Below are positions 15,558 through 16,642 of a stretch of 16,642 nt of DNA, one piece after another; the first letter of the stretch is position 1, and the number at the start of each line of letters is the position of its first letter. Made by a program: the position numbers and the translations under genes. Source of the DNA: Pseudomonadota bacterium. GTDB taxonomy: Bacteria > Desulfobacterota > JADFVX01. The stretch spans positions 1 to 16,642 of the forward strand of contig JADFVM010000319.1 in NCBI GenBank assembly GCA_015222555.1, written 5' to 3'. The notes under the pieces are model-generated. The model was not told where the DNA came from and did no database searches. It worked only from the letters and a program-made list of their open reading frames with translations.

Positions 15558-15737
15558 AACAATAAAACTTAAGAAGAAAAACAGTTTTGAGGCCATGGCG
15601 CACTATTTGTCCCTTGAAACTTTCCCTGTAATGAAGTAATATCACGACAGTATTTTTGGCAGTTTGGGCGGCGCAGAATCGGGTTAAGCGCCCTGATGTT
15701 ATCAGGCCGGTAAGGATGAGCATCCAAATCTGAAAGG

Positions 15738-16529
15738 ATGGTGTTGGAAATCGATTTACGTCTATGTGCCCTTGCAAGTGGAAGTCGGGGGAACTCAATC
15801 TTCATTGAAGGTGGTGGCGCCAGGATTCTTGTGGATGCCGGCCTTGCGGGCAGGGAGATCTCTTCACGGCTCGAGTCTGTGGGTGTGGCTCCCGAGAGTC
15901 TTGATGCTGTTCTTGTTACTCACGGCCACCGCGATCATACCTCTGGCGTGGGCGTCATGGCCAGGCGTTATAACTTGCCTGTCTATACCACATACGGAAC
16001 AATCAAGACATCGCAGTCACTGTGGGGTAAGATCGATGAAGTTAATGAGATCGAGTCGGGCAAGAGCTTTTCCATCAAGGATATGGAACTCTATCCCTTT
16101 CCTACATCTCATGATGCAAGTGAGTCAATGGCTTTTATTTTCCGGGCCGGTGATAAAAAGGGAGGTATTGCCACGGACCTTGGATTTGTCACGCGGCTTG
16201 TCAGGGAATGCCTTAAGAATTGCCATCTTCTTATGGTCGAGTCCAACCATGAAGAGTCCATGCTCATTGACGGTCCATATCCCTGGGCTCTGAAACAAAG
16301 AGTGAAGGGTAGGATGGGGCACCTCTCCAATTCCGATTGTATGGAGTTGATTGATGATGTTTATCACGACGAGCTGCAGCATATTGTCCTGGGACATCTG
16401 AGCGAGGTGAACAACGATCCGCAACTGGCATATGGCTTAGTGGCTGAGAAAATGAAAGACCGCTTTCACTCGGAGGTGAATCTTTCGCTGGCTTGGCAGG
16501 ATAAGGTGGGAGAAATGGTAGAAGTATAA
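15738..16529 (+). CDS. YycJ/WalJ-type MBL-fold metallo-hydrolase
   Basis: The protein has 263 residues, the usual size for this family, and is cytoplasmic. It opens with ALASGSRGNS (11-20) and LVDAGLAGREI (31-41), both typical of the YycJ/WalJ branch. The di-metal motif is THGHRDH (61-67: H62, H64, D66, H67), with further ligands H125 (TSHDA), D147 (ATDLG) and H220 (LGHLS). GHLSN (194-198) after PYPWALKQRVKG (180-191) is another family signature. Relatives are proposed nucleases or hydrolases linked in Firmicutes to the WalK/WalR cell-wall regulon and to DNA repair; the substrate here is unknown. The ATG at 15738 has GAAAGG directly adjacent, too close, whereas a TTG at 15744 has the same site at six bases and may be the true start. 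A GxxExxY gene follows 32 bases downstream. Confidence 0.9.
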   Translation: MVLEIDLRLCALASGSRGNSIFIEGGGARILVDAGLAGREISSRLESVGVAPESLDAVLVTHGHRDHTSGVGVMARRYNLPVYTTYGTIKTSQSLWGKIDEVNEIESGKSFSIKDMELYPFPTSHDASESMAFIFRAGDKKGGIATDLGFVTRLVRECLKNCHLLMVESNHEESMLIDGPYPWALKQRVKGRMGHLSNSDCMELIDDVYHDELQHIVLGHLSEVNNDPQLAYGLVAEKMKDRFHSEVNLSLAWQDKVGEMVEV

Positions 16530-16539
16530 TGATATTAGA

Positions 16540-16576
16540 CACAGATTTTCACTGATTTCTTATGAAATACACTGAT
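16540..16576. repeat. Ten-base-periodic CACWGAT repeat across the start of the last gene
   Basis: CACAGAT at 16540, CACTGAT at 16550 and CACTGAT at 16570 are spaced exactly 10 and 20 bases apart; the slot at 16560 has decayed to TTATGAA. The repeat spans the start codon of the GxxExxY gene, so the peptide YTDQ is itself encoded by a repeat unit. Similar ACACAGATTTTCACTGATT-type sequences commonly precede GxxExxY genes, as I recall. Confidence 0.55.
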
Positions 16577-16642
16577 CAGAACTATGTTCATTCTGAGCTG
16601 ACCGAGAAGATTATTGGCTGTGCATATGATGTTTATACTAAG
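16562..16642 (+). CDS. GxxExxY protein, N-terminal part (runs off the window)
   Basis: Twenty-seven codons are visible from ATG 16562 to the window end with no stop. The peptide contains HSELTEKIIGCAYDVYTK, which matches the N-terminus of GxxExxY-family proteins (usual form: ELSYKIIGAAxEVHxxLG). That family has about 120-130 residues and unknown function, is often found near mobile or repeat-rich DNA, and is named for a GxxExxY motif that would lie just beyond this window. An in-frame TGA at 16553 rules out a longer 5' extension. No Shine-Dalgarno is visible. The recognition rests on a short segment, so I am fairly but not fully sure. Confidence 0.7.
   Translation, partial: MKYTDQNYVHSELTEKIIGCAYDVYTK

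Larger units (their letters stand above)
15394..15737. other. 344-base divergent gap rich in inverted repeats
   Basis: The gap separates the HD-GYP gene from the metallo-hydrolase. Its HD-GYP-proximal half holds three successive inverted repeats (listed separately). The distal half holds two small ones: GGCGC/GCGCC around 15669-15692, and CCTGAT-GTT-ATCAGG at 15692-15706. A minus-strand open frame (stop at 15569) across 15569-15730 reads like a small protein (ILRRPNCQKYCRDITSLQG) but has no supported start. I see no clear promoter for either gene. Confidence 0.5.

Noticed and set aside
15556..15805. Two overlapping 78- and 80-residue minus-strand frames taken at full length
   Set aside because: Their 5' parts overlap the real start of the metallo-hydrolase and they have no start signal; only the 53-codon part of one is kept as a lead.
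1..16642. tRNA, rRNA, CRISPR array, transposase or phage genes
   Set aside because: I looked for TTCGA-type tRNA arms, regularly spaced direct repeats longer than about 20 bases and integrase/transposase motifs and saw none.

Overview
The window is about 16.6 kb of moderate-GC (mid-40s to 50% by eye) chromosomal DNA from a Gram-negative-type bacterium, densely coding with AT-rich intergenic gaps. The mix of genes (c-di-GMP turnover proteins with GGDEF, PilZ and HD-GYP domains, an AddAB-like helicase/nuclease pair, a fused 5-oxoprolinase, a small Rossmann-fold protein and a GxxExxY protein) fits Desulfobacterota / deltaproteobacteria-like lineages. That placement is an inference from gene style; no rRNA or other marker gene is present.

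Layout from left to right. Bases 1-290 are AT-rich and apparently non-coding; they end in a near-perfect sigma-70 promoter. This promoter drives a 124-residue NAD(P)-binding-fold protein (305-679, +). A convergent gap with a stem-loop follows, then a 1211-residue fused 5-oxoprolinase/hydantoinase (937-4572, -). A divergent gap carrying a long interrupted inverted repeat leads to a GGDEF diguanylate cyclase with a C-terminal PilZ domain (4847-6082, +). Facing it is the C-terminal part of a SagB-like nitroreductase (6186-6722, -), which looks like a 5'-truncated remnant bordered by repeat-like DNA.

Bases 6842-12911 (-) hold a two-gene operon: an AddB-like nuclease with the four cysteines of an iron-sulfur nuclease, followed with an 8-base overlap by a UvrD-family helicase with a C-terminal nuclease domain (AddA-like). 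Together they should make a two-nuclease helicase complex for processing double-strand DNA ends. Divergent from it are a conserved-looking four-helix membrane protein (13190-13597, +) and a doubtful 90-residue ORF. Next is a PAS/HD-GYP c-di-GMP phosphodiesterase (13936-15393, -). A 344-base gap with three successive inverted repeats separates it from a YycJ/WalJ-type metallo-beta-lactamase-fold hydrolase (15738-16529, +). At the right edge, after a decameric CACAGAT/CACTGAT repeat, starts a GxxExxY-family protein that runs off the window.

The functional themes are c-di-GMP signalling (one synthesising and one degrading enzyme, not in one operon), DNA-end repair, and oxoproline salvage. I see no prophage, CRISPR array, transposase, tRNA or rRNA. 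I find no clear new multi-gene system. The best leads are the repeat-bordered nitroreductase fragment with the in-frame extension after the helicase stop, the repeat-rich gap before the metallo-hydrolase, and the little-known small genes.
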